A DNA stretch of 64,000 nucleotides. Origin: Paratinospora sagittata. Taxonomy: Eukaryota > Streptophyta > Magnoliopsida > Ranunculales > Menispermaceae. The position numbers and the translations under genes were made by a program. Each line of letters starts with the position of its first letter. Position 1 is the first letter of the stretch. The notes beneath the pieces were generated by a model. The model saw only the letters and a list, made by a program, of their open reading frames with translations, did not search any database and was not told the origin of the DNA. The DNA lies in the NCBI GenBank assembly GCA_035771175.1, contig CM069610.1, positions 25,076,501 to 25,140,500 on the forward strand, written 5' to 3'. Positions 11,878 through 25,970 of this stretch are shown here, piece by piece.

Positions 11878-14800
11878 ATCGATAAGTAAACTTCGAATGA
11901 CCATAACTTTTTCGTTTTAACTCTCATTTTTCTGATATAAAATGCATTGAAAAGAGGTATAAAAGACTTAAACACCCAGGTGCTTCAAATTACTTTTCGG
12001 TAACCGGTGACCAGTCCCTTTGCCATTAAACATCCAAAGTATTAATAAAGAGGAACCTGTCACCATTGATCGGAAAGGTAGATAAATCCCATGAATTTGT
12101 AGATCTTCTTTTTGAATTTCCATCGAATTTTGGATTCCTTAAATTGGAGTGAAAACGAAAAAGTTATGGTTATTTGAACTTTACTTACCTTTTGTTTACC
12201 AACTTGTGTATCATTTAAGCAATCGATAAGTATACTTCGAATGACCATAACATTTTCGTTTCAAATCAAATTTTCTGATTTAAAATGCATTTAAAAGGGG
12301 AATAAAAGACTTAAAAACCCAGGTGCTTCAAATTAGTTTTCAGTAACCGGTGACTGGTCCCTTCGCCATTAAACATTCAAAGTATTCATAAACAGGGACC
12401 TGTCACCATTGATCGAAAAGGTAGTTAAATCCCTTGAATTTGTAGATCTTCTTTTCCACTTTCCATCGCATTTTTGATTACTTAAATCGGAGTTAACACG
12501 AAAATGTTATTGTTATTTCAACTTTACTTACCTTTTGTTTACCAACTTGTGTATCATTTAAGCAATCGATAAGTAAACTTCGAATGACCATAACTTTTTC
12601 GTTTCAACTCTAATTTTTCTGATTTAAAATGCATTGAAAAGAGGAATGAAAGACTTAAAAACCCAGGTGATTCAAATTAGTTTTCGGTAACCGGTGACTG
12701 GTCCCTTTGGCATTAAACATCCAAAGTATTAATAAACAAGGACGTGTCACCATTGATCGGAAAGGTAGTTAAACCCCATTAGTTTGTAGTTCTTCTTTTC
12801 CACTTTCCACCCCATTTTGGATTACTTAAATCGGACTTAAAACAAAAAAGTTATGGTTATTTGAACTTTACTTGCCTTTTATTTACCAAATTGTGTATCA
12901 TTTAAGCAATCGATAAGTAAACTTCGAATGACCATAACTTTTTCGTTTCAACTCTAATTTTTCTGATTTAAAATGCATTGAAAAGAGGAATAAAAGACTT
13001 AAAAACCCAGGTGCTTCAAATTACTTTTCGATAACCGGTGACCAGTCCCTTTGCCATTAAACATCAAAAGTATTAATAAAGAGGAACCTGTCACCATTGA
13101 TCGGAAAGGTAGTTAAATCCCATGAATTTGTGGATCTTCTTTTTGAATTTCCATCGAATTTTGGATTCCTTAAATTGGAGTGAAAACGAAAAAGTTATGG
13201 TTATTTGAACTTTACTTACCTTTTGTTTACCAACTTGTGTATCATTTAAGCAATCGATAAGTAGACTTCGAATGACCATAACTTTTTCGTTTCAAATCTA
13301 ATTTTCTGATTTAAAATGCATTTAAAAGGGGGAATAAAAGACTTAAAAACCCAGGTGATTCAAATTAGTTTTCGGTAACCGGTGACCGGTCCCTTTGGCA
13401 TTAAACATCCAAAGTATTAATAAACAGGGACCTGTTACCATTGATCGGAAAGGTAGTTAAACCCCATGAATTTGTAGATCTTCTTTTCCACTTTCCACCG
13501 CATTTTGGATTACTTAAATCGGACTTAAAACAAAAAAGTTATGTTTATTTGAACTTTACTTGCCTTTTATTTACCAACTTGTGTATCATTTAAGCAATCG
13601 ATAAGTAAACTTCGAATGACCATAACTTTTTCGTTTCAACTCTAATTTTTCTGATTTAAAATGCATTGAAAAGAGGAATAAAAGACTTAAAAACCCAGGT
13701 GCTTCAAATTAGTTTTCGGTAACCGGTGACCGGTCCCTTTGGCATTAAACATCCAAAGTATTAATAAACAGGGACCTGTTACCATTGATCGGAAAGGTAC
13801 TTAAATCCCATGAATTTGTAGATCTTCTTTTCCACTTTCCACCGCATTTGGGATTACTTAAATCGGACTTAAAACAAAAAAGTTACGGTTATTTGAGCTT
13901 TACATGCCTTTTGTTTACCAAATTGTGTATCATTTAAGCAAACGATAAGTAAACTTCGAATGACCATAACTTTTTCGTTTTAACTCTCATTTTTCTGATA
14001 TAAAATGCATTGAAAAGAGGTATAAAAGACTTAAACACCCAGGTGCTTCAAATTACTTTTCGGTAACCGGTGACCAGTCCCTTTGCCATTAAACATCCAA
14101 AGTATTAATAAAGAGGAACCTGTCACCAATGATCGGAAAGGTAGTTAAATCCCATGAATTTGTGGATCTTCTTTTTGAATTTCCATCGAATTTTGGATTC
14201 CTTAAATTGGAGTGAAAACGAAAAAGTTATGGTTATTTGAACTTTACTTACCTTTTGTTTACCAACTTGTGTATCATTTAAGCAATCGATAAGTAGACTT
14301 CGAATGACCATAACTTTTTTCGTTTCAAATCTAATTTTCTGATTTAAAATGCATTTAAAAGGGGGAATAAAAGACTTAAAAACCCAGGTGATTCAAATTA
14401 GTTTTCGGTAACCGGTGACCGGTCCCTTTGGCATTAAACATCCAAAGTATTAATAAACAGGGACCTGTTACCATTGATCGGAAAGGTAGTTAAACCCCAT
14501 GAATTTGTAGATCTTCTTTTCCACTTTCCACCGCATTTTGGATTACTTAAATCGGACTTAAAACAAAAAAGTTATGTTTATTTGAACTTTACTTGCCTTT
14601 TATTTACCAACTTGTGTATCATTTAAGCAATCGATAAGTAAACTTCGAATGACCATAACTTTTTCGTTTCAACTCTAATTTTTCTGATTTAAAATGCATT
14701 GAAAAGAGGAATAAAAGACTTAAAAACCCAGGTGCTTCAAATTAGTTTTCGGTAACCGGTGACCGGTCCCTTTGGCATTAAACATCCAAAGTATTAATAA

Positions 14801-14973
14801 ACAGGGACCTGTTACCATTGATCGGAAAGGTACTTAAATCCCATGAATTTGTAGATCTTCTTTTCCACTTTCCACCGCATTTGGGATTACTTAAATCGGA
14901 CTTAAAACAAAAAAGTTACGGTTATTTGAGCTTTACATGCCTTTTGTTTACCAAATTGTGTATCATTTAAGCA
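11878..14973. repeat. Reference 9-mer HOR unit (3096 bp)
   Basis: Nine monomers run from one subtype-A trimer to the next. The next unit starts at 14974 with the same order A, B, C. The matching landmark distances are 12060 to 15156, 13091 to 16187 and 14123 to 17219, each exactly 3096 bp. Differences between the two units are sparse single bases and one-base changes in T-runs. The following unit is interrupted by the crossover at about 17.47 kb. Confidence 0.85.
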
Positions 14974-17380
14974 ATCGATAAGTAAACTTCGAATGACCAT
15001 AACTTTTTCGTTTTAACTCTCATTTTTCTGATATAAAATGCATTGAAAAGAGGTATAAAAGACTTAAACACCCAGGTGCTTCAAATTACTTTTCGGTAAC
15101 CGGTGACCAGTCCCTTTGCCATTAAACATCCAAAGTATTAATAAAGAGGAACCTGTCACCATTGATCGGAAAGGTAGATAAATCCCATGAATTTGTAGAT
15201 CTTCTTTTTGAATTTCCATCGAATTTTGGATTCCTTAAATTGGAGTGAAAACGAAAAAGTTATGGTTATTTGAACTTTACTTACCTTTTGTTTACCAACT
15301 TGTGTATCATTTAAGCAATCGATAAGTATACTTCGAATGACCATAACATTTTCGTTTCAAATCAAATTTTCTGATTTAAAATGCATTTAAAAGGGGAATA
15401 AAAGACTTAAAAACCCAGGTGCTTCAAATTAGTTTTCAGTAACCGGTGACTGGTCCCTTCGCCATTAAACATTCAAAGTATTCATAAACAGGGACCTGTC
15501 ACCATTGATCGAAAAGGTAGTTAAATCCCTTGAATTTGTAGATCTTCTTTTCCACTTTCCATCGCATTTTTGATTACTTAAATCGGAGTTAACACGAAAA
15601 TGTTATTGTTATTTCAACTTTACTTACCTTTTGTTTACCAACTTGTGTATCATTTAAGCAATCGATAAGTAAACTTCGAATGACCATAACTTTTTCGTTT
15701 CAACTCTAATTTTTCTGATTTAAAATGCATTGAAAAGAGGAATGAAAGACTTAAAAACCCAGGTGATTCAAATTAGTTTTCGGTAACCGGTGACTGGTCC
15801 CTTTGGCATTAAACATCCAAAGTATTAATAAACAAGGACGTGTCACCATTGATCGGAAAGGTAGTTAAACCCCATTAGTTTGTAGTTCTTCTTTTCCACT
15901 TTCCACCCCATTTTGGATTACTTAAATCGGACTTAAAACAAAAAAGTTATGGTTATTTGAACTTTACTTGCCTTTTATTTACCAAATTGTGTATCATTTA
16001 AGCAATCGATAAGTAAACTTCGAATGACCATAACTTTTTCGTTTCAACTCTAATTTTTCTGATTTAAAATGCATTGAAAAGAGGAATAAAAGACTTAAAA
16101 ACCCAGGTGCTTCAAATTACTTTTCGATAACCGGTGACCAGTCCCTTTGCCATTAAACATCAAAAGTATTAATAAAGAGGAACCTGTCACCATTGATCGG
16201 AAAGGTAGTTAAATCCCATGAATTTGTGGATCTTCTTTTTGAATTTCCATCGAATTTTGGATTCCTTAAATTGGAGTGAAAACGAAAAAGTTATGGTTAT
16301 TTGAACTTTACTTACCTTTTGTTTACCAACTTGTGTATCATTTAAGCAATCGATAAGTAGACTTCGAATGACCATAACTTTTTCGTTTCAAATCTAATTT
16401 TCTGATTTAAAATGCATTTAAAAGGGGGAATAAAAGACTTAAAAACCCAGGTGATTCAAATTAGTTTTCGGTAACCGGTGACCGGTCCCTTTGGCATTAA
16501 ACATCCAAAGTATTAATAAACAGGGACCTGTTACCATTGATCGGAAAGGTAGTTAAACCCCATGAATTTGTAGATCTTCTTTTCCACTTTCCACCGCATT
16601 TTGGATTACTTAAATCGGACTTAAAACAAAAAAGTTATGTTTATTTGAACTTTACTTGCCTTTTATTTACCAACTTGTGTATCATTTAAGCAATCGATAA
16701 GTAAACTTCGAATGACCATAACTTTTTCGTTTCAACTCTAATTTTTCTGATTTAAAATGCATTGAAAAGAGGAATAAAAGACTTAAAAACCCAGGTGCTT
16801 CAAATTAGTTTTCGGTAACCGGTGACCGGTCCCTTTGGCATTAAACATCCAAAGTATTAATAAACAGGGACCTGTTACCATTGATCGGAAAGGTACTTAA
16901 ATCCCATGAATTTGTAGATCTTCTTTTCCACTTTCCACCGCATTTGGGATTACTTAAATCGGACTTAAAACAAAAAAGTTACGGTTATTTGAGCTTTACA
17001 TGCCTTTTGTTTACCAAATTGTGTATCATTTAAGCAAACGATAAGTAAACTTCGAATGACCATAACTTTTTCGTTTTAACTCTCATTTTTCTGATATAAA
17101 ATGCATTGAAAAGAGGTATAAAAGACTTAAACACCCAGGTGCTTCAAATTACTTTTCGGTAACCGGTGACCAGTCCCTTTGCCATTAAACATCCAAAGTA
17201 TTAATAAAGAGGAACCTGTCACCAATGATCGGAAAGGTAGTTAAATCCCATGAATTTGTGGATCTTCTTTTTGAATTTCCATCGAATTTTGGATTCCTTA
17301 AATTGGAGTGAAAACGAAAAAGTTATGGTTATTTGAACTTTACTTACCTTTTGTTTACCAACTTGTGTATCATTTAAGCA

Positions 17381-17724
17381 ATCGATAAGTAGACTTCGAA
17401 TGACCATAACTTTTTTCGTTTCAAATCTAATTTTCTGATTTAAAATGCATTTAAAAGGGGGAATAAAAGACTTAAAAACCCAGGTGCTTCAAATTACTTT
17501 TCGATAACCGGTGACCAGTCCCTTTGCCATTAAACATCAAAAGTATTAATAAAGAGGAACCTGTCACCATTGATCGGAAAGGTAGTTAAATCCCATGAAT
17601 TTGTGGATCTTCTTTTTGAATTTCCATCGAATTTTGGATTCCTTAAATTGGAGTGAAAACGAAAAAGTTATGGTTATTTGAACTTTACTTACCTTTTGTT
17701 TACCAACTTGTGTATCATTTAAGC
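17381..17724. repeat. Chimeric monomer at an unequal-crossover junction
   Basis: The first part matches the monomer that follows subtype C: gtagacttcg, six T after ataac, and aaagggggaataaaag. The second part matches the start of subtype B: gcttcaaattacttttcgat and caaaagtattaataaag. The switch lies within the shared stretch 17461-17486. Subtypes C and B therefore sit 345 bp apart (17219 and 17564) where 2064 bp is expected, so five monomers are missing and the 344-bp phase is kept. This is the expected product of unequal exchange or intra-array deletion between homologous monomers. Confidence 0.85.
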
Positions 17725-20700
17725 AATCGATAAGTAGACTTCGAATGACCATAACTTTTTCGTTTCAAATCTAATTTTCTGATTTAAAATGCATTTAAAA
17801 GGGGGAATAAAAGACTTAAAAACCCAGGTGATTCAAATTAGTTTTCGGTAACCGGTGACCGGTCCCTTTAGCATTAAACATCCAAAGTATTAATAAACAG
17901 GGACCTATTACCATTGATCGGAAAGGTAGTTAAACCCCATGAATTTGTAGATCTTCTTTTCCACTTTCCACCGCATTTTGGATTACTTAAATCGGACTTA
18001 AAACAAAAAAGTTATGTTTATTTGAACTTTACTTGCCTTTTATTTACCAACTTGTGTATCATTTAAGCAATCGATAAGTAAACTTCGAATGACCATAACT
18101 TTTTCGTTTCAACTCTAATTTTTCTGATTTAAAATGCATTGAAAAGAGGAATAAAAGACTTAAAAACCCAGGTGCTTCAAATTAGTTTTCGGTAACCGGT
18201 GACCGGTCCCTTTGGCATTAAACATCCAAAGTATTAATAAACAGGGACCTGTTACCATTGATCGGAAAGGTACTTAAATCCCATGAATTTGTAGATCTTC
18301 TTTTCCACTTTCCACCGCATTCGGGATTACTTAAATCGGACTTAAAACAAAAAAGTTACGGTTATTTGAGCTTTACATGCCTTTTGTTTACCAAATTGTG
18401 TATCATTTAAGCAAACGATAAGTAAACTTCGAATGACCATAACTTTTTCGTTTTAACTCTCATTTTTCTGATATAAAATGCATTGAAAAGAGGTATAAAA
18501 GACTTAAACACCCAGGTGCTTCAAATTACTTTTCGGTAACCGGTGACCAGTCCCTTTGCCATTAAACATCCAAAGTATTAATAAAGAGGAACCTGTCACC
18601 AATGATCGGAAAGGTAGTTAAATCCCATGAATTTGTGGATCTTCTTTTTGAATTTCCATCGAATTTTGGATTCCTTAAATTGGAGTGAAAACGAAAAAGT
18701 TATGGTTATTTGAACTTTACTTACCTTTTGTTTACCAACTTGTGTATCATTTAAGCAATCGATAAGTAGACTTCGAATGACCATAACTTTTTTCGTTTCA
18801 AATCTAATTTTCTGATTTAAAATGCATTTAAAAGGGGGAATAAAAGACTTAAAAACCCAGGTGATTCAAATTAGTTTTCGGTAACCGGTGACCGGTCCCT
18901 TTGGCATTAAACATCCAAAGTATTAATAAACAGGGACCTGTTACCATTGATCGGAAAGGTAGTTAAACCCCATGAATTTGTAGATCTTCTTTTCCACTTT
19001 CCACCGCATTTTGGATTACTTAAATCGGACTTAAAACAAAAAAGTTATGTTTATTTGAACTTTACTTGCCTTTTATTTACCAACTTGTGTATCATTTAAG
19101 CAATCGATAAGTAAACTTCGAATGACCATAACTTTTTCGTTTCAACTCTAATTTTTCTGATTTAAAATGCATTGAAAAGAGGAATAAAAGACTTAAAAAC
19201 CCAGGTGCTTCAAATTAGTTTTCGGTAACCGGTGACCGGTCCCTTTGGCATTAAACATCCAAAGTATTAATAAACAGGGACCTGTTACCATTGATCGGAA
19301 AGGTACTTAAATCCCATGAATTTGTAGATCTTCTTTTCCACTTTCCACCGCATTTGGGATTACTTAAATCGGACTTAAAACAAAAAAGTTACGGTTATTT
19401 GAGCTTTACATGCCTTTTGTTTACCAAATTGTGTATCATTTAAGCAATCGATAAGTAAACTTCGAATGACCATAACTTTTTCGTTTTAACTCTCATTTTT
19501 CTGATATAAAATGCATTGAAAAGAGGTATAAAAGACTTAAACACCCAGGTGCTTCAAATTACTTTTCGGTAACCGGTGACCAGTCCCTTTGCCATTAAAC
19601 ATCCAAAGTATTAATAAAGAGGAACCTGTCACCATTGATCGGAAAGGTAGATAAATCCCATGAATTTGTAGATCTTCTTTTTGAATTTCCATCGAATTTT
19701 GGATTCCTTAAATTGGAGTGAAAACGAAAAAGTTATGGTTATTTGAACTTTACTTACCTTTTGTTTACCAACTTGTGTATCATTTAAGCAATCGATAAGT
19801 ATACTTCGAATGACCATAACATTTTCGTTTCAAATCAAATTTTCTGATTTAAAATGCATTTAAAAGGGGAATAAAAGACTTAAAAACCCAGGTGCTTCAA
19901 ATTAGTTTTCAGTAACCGGTGACTGGTCCCTTCGCCATTAAACATTCAAAGTATTCATAAACAGGGACCTGTCACCATTGATCGAAAAGGTAGTTAAATC
20001 CCTTGAATTTGTAGATCTTCTTTTCCACTTTCCATCGCATTTTTGATTACTTAAATCGGAGTTAACACGAAAATGTTATTGTTATTTCAACTTTACTTAC
20101 CTTTTGTTTACCAACTTGTGTATCATTTAAGCAATCGATAAGTAAACTTCGAATGACCATAACTTTTTCGTTTCAACTCTAATTTTTCTGATTTAAAATG
20201 CATTGAAAAGAGGAATGAAAGACTTAAAAACCCAGGTGATTCAAATTAGTTTTCGGTAACCGGTGACTGGTCCCTTTGGCATTAAACATCCAAAGTATTA
20301 ATAAACAAGGACGTGTCACCATTGATCGGAAAGGTAGTTAAACCCCATTAGTTTGTAGTTCTTCTTTTCCACTTTCCACCCCATTTTGGATTACTTAAAT
20401 CGGACTTAAAACAAAAAAGTTATGGTTATTTGAACTTTACTTGCCTTTTATTTACCAAATTGTGTATCATTTAAGCAATCGATAAGTAAACTTCGAATGA
20501 CCATAACTTTTTCGTTTCAACTCTAATTTTTCTGATTTAAAATGCATTGAAAAGAGGAATAAAAGACTTAAAAACCCAGGTGCTTCAAATTACTTTTCGA
20601 TAACCGGTGACCAGTCCCTTTGCCATTAAACATCAAAAGTATTAATAAAGAGGAACCTGTCACCATTGATCGGAAAGGTAGTTAAATCCCATGAATTTGT

Positions 20701-22196
20701 GGATCTTCTTTTTGAATTTCCATCGAATTTTGGATTCCTTAAATTGGAGTGAAAACGAAAAAGTTATGGTTATTTGAACTTTACTTACCTTTTGTTTACC
20801 AACTTGTGTATCATTTAAGCAATCGATAAGTAGACTTCGAATGACCATAACTTTTTCGTTTCAAATCTAATTTTCTGATTTAAAATGCATTTAAAAGGGG
20901 GAATAAAAGACTTAAAAACCCAGGTGATTCAAATTAGTTTTCGGTAACCGGTGACCGGTCCCTTTGGCATTAAACATCCAAAGTATTAATAAACAGGGAC
21001 CTGTTACCATTGATCGGAAAGGTAGTTAAACCCCATGAATTTGTAGATCTTCTTTTCCACTTTCCACCGCATTTTGGATTACTTAAATCGGACTTAAAAC
21101 AAAAAAGTTATGTTTATTTGAACTTTACTTGCCTTTTATTTACCAACTTGTGTATCATTTAAGCAATCGATAAGTAAACTTCGAATGACCATAACTTTTT
21201 CGTTTCAACTCTAATTTTTCTGATTTAAAATGCATTGAAAAGAGGAATAAAAGACTTAAAAACCCAGGTGCTTCAAATTAGTTTTCGGTAACCGGTGACC
21301 GGTCCCTTTGGCATTAAACATCCAAAGTATTAATAAACAGGGACCTGTTACCATTGATCGGAAAGGTACTTAAATCCCATGAATTTGTAGATCTTCTTTT
21401 CCACTTTCCACCGCATTTGGGATTACTTAAATCGGACTTAAAACAAAAAAGTTACGGTTATTTGAGCTTTACATGCCTTTTGTTTACCAAATTGTGTATC
21501 ATTTAAGCAAACGATAAGTAAACTTCGAATGACCATAACTTTTTCGTTTTAACTCTCATTTTTCTGATATAAAATGCATTGAAAAGAGGTATAAAAGACT
21601 TAAACACCCAGGTGCTTCAAATTACTTTTCGGTAACCGGTGACCAGTCCCTTTGCCATTAAACATCCAAAGTATTAATAAAGAGGAACCTGTCACCATTG
21701 ATCGGAAAGGTAGTTAAATCCCATGACTTTGTCGATCTTCTTTTTGAATTTCCATCGAATTTTGGATTCCTTAAATTGGAGTGAAAACGAAAAAGTTATG
21801 GTTATTTGAACTTTACTTACCTTTTGTTTACCAACTTGTGTATCATTTAAGCAATCGATAAGTATACTTCGAATGACCATAACATTTTCGTTTCAAATCA
21901 AATTTTCTGATTTAAAATGCATTTAAAAGGGGAATAAAAGACTTAAAAACCCAGGTGCTTCAAATTAGTTTTCGGTAACCGGTGACTGGTCCCTTCGCCA
22001 TTAAACATTCAAAGTATTCATAAACAGGGACCTGTCACCATTGATCGAAAAGGTAGTTAAATCCCTTGAATTTGTAGATCTTCTTCTCCACTTTCCATCG
22101 CATTTTTGATTACTTAAATCGGAGTTAACACGAAAATGTTATTGTTATTTGAACTTTACTTACCTTTTGTTTACCAACTTGTGTATCATTTAAGCA

Positions 22197-25100
22197 ATCG
22201 ATAAGTAGACTTCGAATGACCATAACTTTTTCGTTTCAAATCTAATTTTCTGATTTAAAATGCATTTAAAAGGGGAATAAAAGACTTAGAAACCCAGGTG
22301 ATTCAAATTAGTTTTCGGTAACCGGTGACCGGTCCCTTTGGCATTAAACATCCAAAGTATTAATAAACAGGGACCTGTTACCATTGATCGGAAAGGTAGT
22401 TAAACCCCATGAATTTGTAGATCTTCTTTTCCACTTTCCACCGCATTTGGGATTACTTAAATCGGACTTAAAACAAAAAAGTTACGGTTATTTGAGCTTT
22501 ACATGCCTTTTGTTTACCAAATTGTGTATCATTTAAGCAATCGATAAGTAAACTTCGAATGACCATAACTTTTTCGTTTTAACTCTAATTTTTCTGATTT
22601 AAAATGCATTGAAAAGAGGAATAAAAGACTTAAAAACCCAGGTGCTTCAAATTACTTTTCGATAACCTGTGACCAGTTCCTTTACCATTAAACATCAAAA
22701 GTATTAATAAAGAGGAACCTGTCACCATTGATCGGAAAGGTAGTTAAATCCCATGAATTTGTGGATCTTCTTTTTGAATTTCCATTGAATTTTGGATTCC
22801 TTAAATTGGAGTGAAAACGAAAAAGTTATGGTTATTTGAACTTTACTTACCTTTTGTTTACCAACTTGTGTATCATTTAAGCAATCGATAACTATACTTC
22901 GAATGACCATAACTTTTTCGTTTTAACTCTAATTTTTCTGATTTAAAATGCATTGAAAAGAGGTATAAAAGACTTAAACACCCAGGTGCTTCAAATTACT
23001 TTTCGGTAACCGGTGACCAGTCCCTTTGCCATTAAACATCCAAAGTATTAATAAAGAGGAACCTGTCACCATTGATCGGAAAGGTAGTTAAATCCCATGA
23101 ATTTGTAGATCTTCTTTTTGAATTTCCATCGAATTTGGATTCCTTAAATTGGAGTGAAAACGAAAAAGTTATGGTTATTTGAACTTTACTTACCTTTTGT
23201 TTACCAACTTTTGTATCATTTAAGCAATCGATAAGTATACTTCGAATGACCATAACATTTTCGTTTCAAATCTAATTTTTTGATTTAAAATGCATTTAAA
23301 AGGGGAATAAAAGACTTAAAAACCCAGGTGCTTCAAATTAGTTTTCGGTAACCGGTGACTGGTCCCTTTGCCATTAAACATTCAAAGTATTAATAAACAG
23401 GGACCTGTCACCATTGATCGAAAAGGTAGTTAAATCCCTTGAATTTGTAGATCTTCTTTTCCACTTTCCATCGCATTTTTGATTACTTAAATCGGAGTTA
23501 ACACGAAAATGTTATGGTTATTTGAACTTTACTTACCTTCTGTTTACCAACTTGTGTATCATTTAAGCAATCGATAAGTAAACATCGAATGACTATAACT
23601 TTTCGTTTCAACTCTAATTTTTCTGATTTAAAATGCATTGAAAAGAGGAATAAAAGACTTAAAAACCCAGGTGCTTCAAATTACTTTTCGATAACCGGTG
23701 ACCAGTCCCTTTGCCATTAAACATCAAAAGTATTAATAAAGAGGAACCTGTCACCCTTGATCGGAAAGGTAGTTAAATCCCATGAATTTGTGGATCTTCT
23801 TTTTGAATTTCCATCGAATTTTGGATTCCTTAAATTGGAGTGAAAACGAAAAAGTTATGGTTATTTGAACTTTACTTGCCTTTTATTTACCAACTTGTGT
23901 ATCATTTAAGCAATCGATAAGTATACTTCGAATGACCATAACATTTTCGTTTCAAATCAAATTTTCTGATTTAAAATGCATTTAAAAGGGGAATAAAAGA
24001 CTTAAAAACCCAGGTGCTTCAAATTAGTTTTCGGTAACCGGTGACTGGTCCCTTCGCCATTAAACATTCAAAGTATTCATAAACCCTACCTGTCACCATT
24101 GATCGAAAAGGTAGTTAAATCCCTTGAATTTGTAGATCTTCTTCTCCACTTTCCATCGCATTTTTGATTACTTAAATCGGAGTTAACACGAAAATGTTAT
24201 TGTTATTTGAACTTTACTTACCTTTTGTTTACCAACTTGTGTATCATTTAAGCAATCGATAAGTAGACTTCGAATGACCATAACTTTTTCGTTTCAAATC
24301 TAATTTTCTGATTTAAAATGCATTTAAAAGGGGAATAAAAGACTTAGAAACCCAGGTGATTCAAATTAGTTTTCGGTAACCGGTGACCGGTCCCTTTGGC
24401 ATTAAACATCCAAAGTATTAATAAACAGGGACCTGTTACCATTGATCGGAAAGGTAGTTAAACCCCATGAATTTGTAGATCTTCTTTTCCACTTTCCACC
24501 GCATTTGGGATTACTTAAATCGGACTTAAAACAAAAAAGTTACGGTTATTTGAGCTTTACATGCCTTTTGTTTACCAAATTGTGTATCATTTAAGCAATC
24601 GATAAGTAAACTTCGAATGACCATAACTTTTTCGTTTTAACTCTAATTTTTCTGATTTAAAATGCATTGAAAAGAGGAATAAAAGACTTAAAAACCCAGG
24701 TGCTTCAAATTACTTTTCGATAACCGGTGACCAGTTCCTTTACCATTAAACATCAAAAGTATTAATAAAGAGGAACCTGTCACCATTGATCGGAAAGGTA
24801 GTTAAATCCCATGAATTTGTGGATCTTCTTTTTGAATTTCCATCGAATTTTGGATTCCTTAAATTGGAGTGAAAACGAAAAAGTTATGGTTATTTGAACT
24901 TTACTTACCTTTTGTTTACCAACTTGTGTATCATTTAAGCAATCGATAACTATACTTCGAATGACCATAACTTTTTCGTTTTAACTCTAATTTTTCTGAT
25001 TTAAAATGCATTGAAAAGAGGTATAAAAGACTTAAACACCCAGGTGCTTCAAATTACTTTTCGGTAACCGGTGACCAGTCCCTTTGCCATTAAACATCCA

Positions 25101-25970
25101 AAGTATTAATAAAGAGGAACCTGTCACCATTGATCGGAAAGGTAGTTAAATCCCATGAATTTGTAGATCTTCTTTTTGAATTTCCATCGAATTTGGATTC
25201 CTTAAATTGGAGTGAAAACGAAAAAGTTATGGTTATTTGAACTTTACTTACCTTTTGTTTACCAACTTTTGTATCATTTAAGCAATCGATAAGTATACTT
25301 CGAATGACCATAACATTTTCGTTTCAAATCTAATTTTTTGATTTAAAATGCATTTAAAAGGGGAATAAAAGACTTAAAAACCCAGGTGCTTCAAATTAGT
25401 TTTCGGTAACCGGTGACTGGTCCCTTTGCCATTAAACATTCAAAGTATTAATAAACAGGGACCTGTCACCATTGATCGAAAAGGTAGTTAAATCCCTTGA
25501 ATTTGTAGATCTTCTTTTCCACTTTCCATCGCATTTTTGATTACTTAAATCGAAGTTAACACGAAAATGTTATGGTTATTTGAACTTTACTTACCTTCTG
25601 TTTACCAACTTGTGTATCATTTAAGCAATCGATAAGTAAACATCGAATGACTATAACTTTTCGTTTCAACTCTAATTTTTCTGATTTAAAATGCATTGAA
25701 AAGAGGAATAAAAGACTTAAAAACCCAGGTGCTTCAAATTACTTTTCGATAACCGGTGACCAGTCCCTTTGCCATTAAACATCAAAAGTATTAATAAAGA
25801 GGAACCTGTCACCCTTGATCGGAAAGGTAGTTAAATCCCATGAATTTGTGGATCTTCTTTTTGAATTTCCATCGAATTTTGGATTCCTTAAATTGGAGTG
25901 AAAACGAAAAAGTTATGGTTATTTGAACTTTACTTGCCTTTTATTTACCAACTTGTGTATCATTTAAGCA
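22197..25970. repeat. HOR block with 2058-bp period (6-mer)
   Basis: The run starting at 22197 repeats from 24255, an offset of 2058 bp (six units less small deletions). Shared private marks include gacttagaaacccagg, catcgaatgactataac, gtcacccttgatcgg and a one-base deletion in catcgaatttggattcc. Similarity holds for five monomers, to about 25970. The sixth monomer of the first copy (from about 23913) differs from what follows the second copy. Confidence 0.83.

Larger units (their letters stand above)
8997..21530. repeat. 344-bp satellite, trimer-based 6-mer/9-mer HOR block
   Basis: Monomers resume at unit position 216 and next start at 9126. A distinctive monomer type recurs every third unit (about 1032 bp). 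It carries gaggaacctgtcacc, ctttttgaatttcc and ttccttaaattgg. Three subtypes alternate: A (gtagataaatccc) near 10.01, 12.08, 15.17 and 19.65 kb; B (aatttgtggatc) near 11.05, 13.11, 16.21, 17.58 and 20.68 kb; C (caccaatgatcgg) near 14.13, 17.22 and 18.60 kb. A-B gives a 2065-bp 6-mer (9813 to 11878). A-B-C gives a 3096-bp 9-mer (11878 to 14974). Copies keep private changes such as ccattagtttgtagttc at about 12777, 15873 and 20346, so homogenisation is by whole HOR units. Confidence 0.88.
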
